Shown: positions 38,948 to 39,085 of the stretch, in pieces
Layout: each line of letters begins with the position of its first letter
Numbering within the stretch: the first letter of the stretch is position 1
NCBI GenBank assembly: GCA_031289755.1
Contig: JAITOU010000038.1
Span: 1 to 39,085 of the forward strand
From: Clostridiales bacterium
GTDB lineage: Bacteria > Bacillota > Clostridia > Christensenellales > JAISNN01
Length of the DNA stretch: 39,085 nt
Direction: 5' to 3'
Translations under genes and position numbers: made by a program
Notes under the pieces: generated by a model
What the model was told of the DNA's origin: nothing
Seen by the model: the letters and a program-made list of their open reading frames with translations, nothing else
Database searches by the model: none

Positions 38948-39085
38948 TTATCGGAATTTCACGCCGATTTGCTCTATCGCCCATTTGAGCCACGTCGTTT
39001 CGTCGTATTTGATACGGCTTTCGGCGAGCATTCCTATTTCGATTTGTACCGCGTTGCCCTTGCGGTCTTTCAATTCCGTTGCTTC
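38948..39085 (-). CDS. HlyD-type membrane fusion protein, C-terminal end (5' part outside window)
   Basis: Only the last 45 residues are visible. The sequence LKDRKGNAVQIEIGMLAESRIKYDETTWLKW followed by AIEQIGVKFR matches the end of HlyD/bacteriocin-accessory adaptors: a final beta-barrel strand with the G-M-x-A/C-E-x-R/K motif, then a short helical tail. It lies just upstream of the C39 exporter on the same strand, the usual arrangement for peptide export. The frame runs off the window edge at 39085. The stop codon is at 38948-38950. Confidence 0.7.
   Translation of the reverse strand, partial: EATELKDRKGNAVQIEIGMLAESRIKYDETTWLKWAIEQIGVKFR

Noticed and set aside
1..39085. CRISPR arrays, tRNA or rRNA genes, prophage or transposase genes
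   Set aside because: No regularly spaced repeat array, no tRNA T-loop/acceptor pattern, no rRNA-like sequence and no integrase or transposase motif was seen on either strand.

Overview
The window reads as chromosome from an anaerobic, endospore-lineage member of the Bacillota (Clostridia type). Evidence: a SpoIVB peptidase (27151-28323), an oxygen-independent class III ribonucleotide reductase with its radical-SAM activase, RNase Y, DegV, a LexA of the Gram-positive arrangement, strong AAGGAGG-type ribosome binding sites and sigma-A promoters close to TTGACA-17-TATAAT. No phage genes, transposase, rRNA, tRNA or CRISPR array was seen, and the genus cannot be named from this sequence.

Layout. 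1-702: end of an M20 peptidase on the plus strand. 866-6448, minus strand: a QueD-like protein with an added zinc ribbon, an XRE regulator with a repetitive membrane domain, an SDR epimerase, and a two-gene unit of a small membrane protein and a Sel1-repeat membrane protein. 6805-8635, plus strand: a MATE exporter and a 63-residue XRE protein. 8777-18665, minus strand: RNase Y, a PMCA-like Ca2+ ATPase, a fused ABC/FtsX transporter, a GH20 hexosaminidase and an APH-fold kinase-like protein. 18888-23326, plus strand: nrdG, nrdD and a thioredoxin reductase homologue. 23771-28323, minus strand: a lexA-linked small gene, lexA, an SPFH protein, a Pr6Pr-like membrane protein and spoIVB. 28715-29284: an orphan gene. 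29645-34524, minus strand: a five-gene operon. 34705-36174: a phosphoribosyltransferase and DegV. 36478-39085: a C39-peptidase ABC exporter and the tail of a HlyD-type adaptor.

Two gene groups stand out. First, the anaerobic reductase NrdD carries a C-terminal glutaredoxin/thioredoxin-like domain with a CPNC motif, and the next gene is a thioredoxin reductase homologue. This suggests an NADPH to reductase to built-in redoxin to NrdD electron path instead of formate. Two NrdR-type boxes 32 bp apart sit just upstream of a consensus promoter. Second, a lipid-carrier-like (SCP2) protein at each end brackets a PLP class III aminotransferase and a split transketolase. This looks like a biosynthetic pathway acting on a protein-bound hydrophobic or carrier-held substrate, and I do not recognise it.

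Non-coding structure is rich. There is a 168-bp foldback element with imperfect terminal inverted repeats and a 5-bp TTGAT target duplication, and a second foldback with a partial direct copy at 29447-29638. About 60-bp direct repeats flank the orphan gene. Duplicated extended -10 promoter sequences precede the MATE gene, and a near-palindrome overlaps the lexA start site. Paired inverted GGGGCG hairpin repeats lie between the HlyD and ABC exporter genes.
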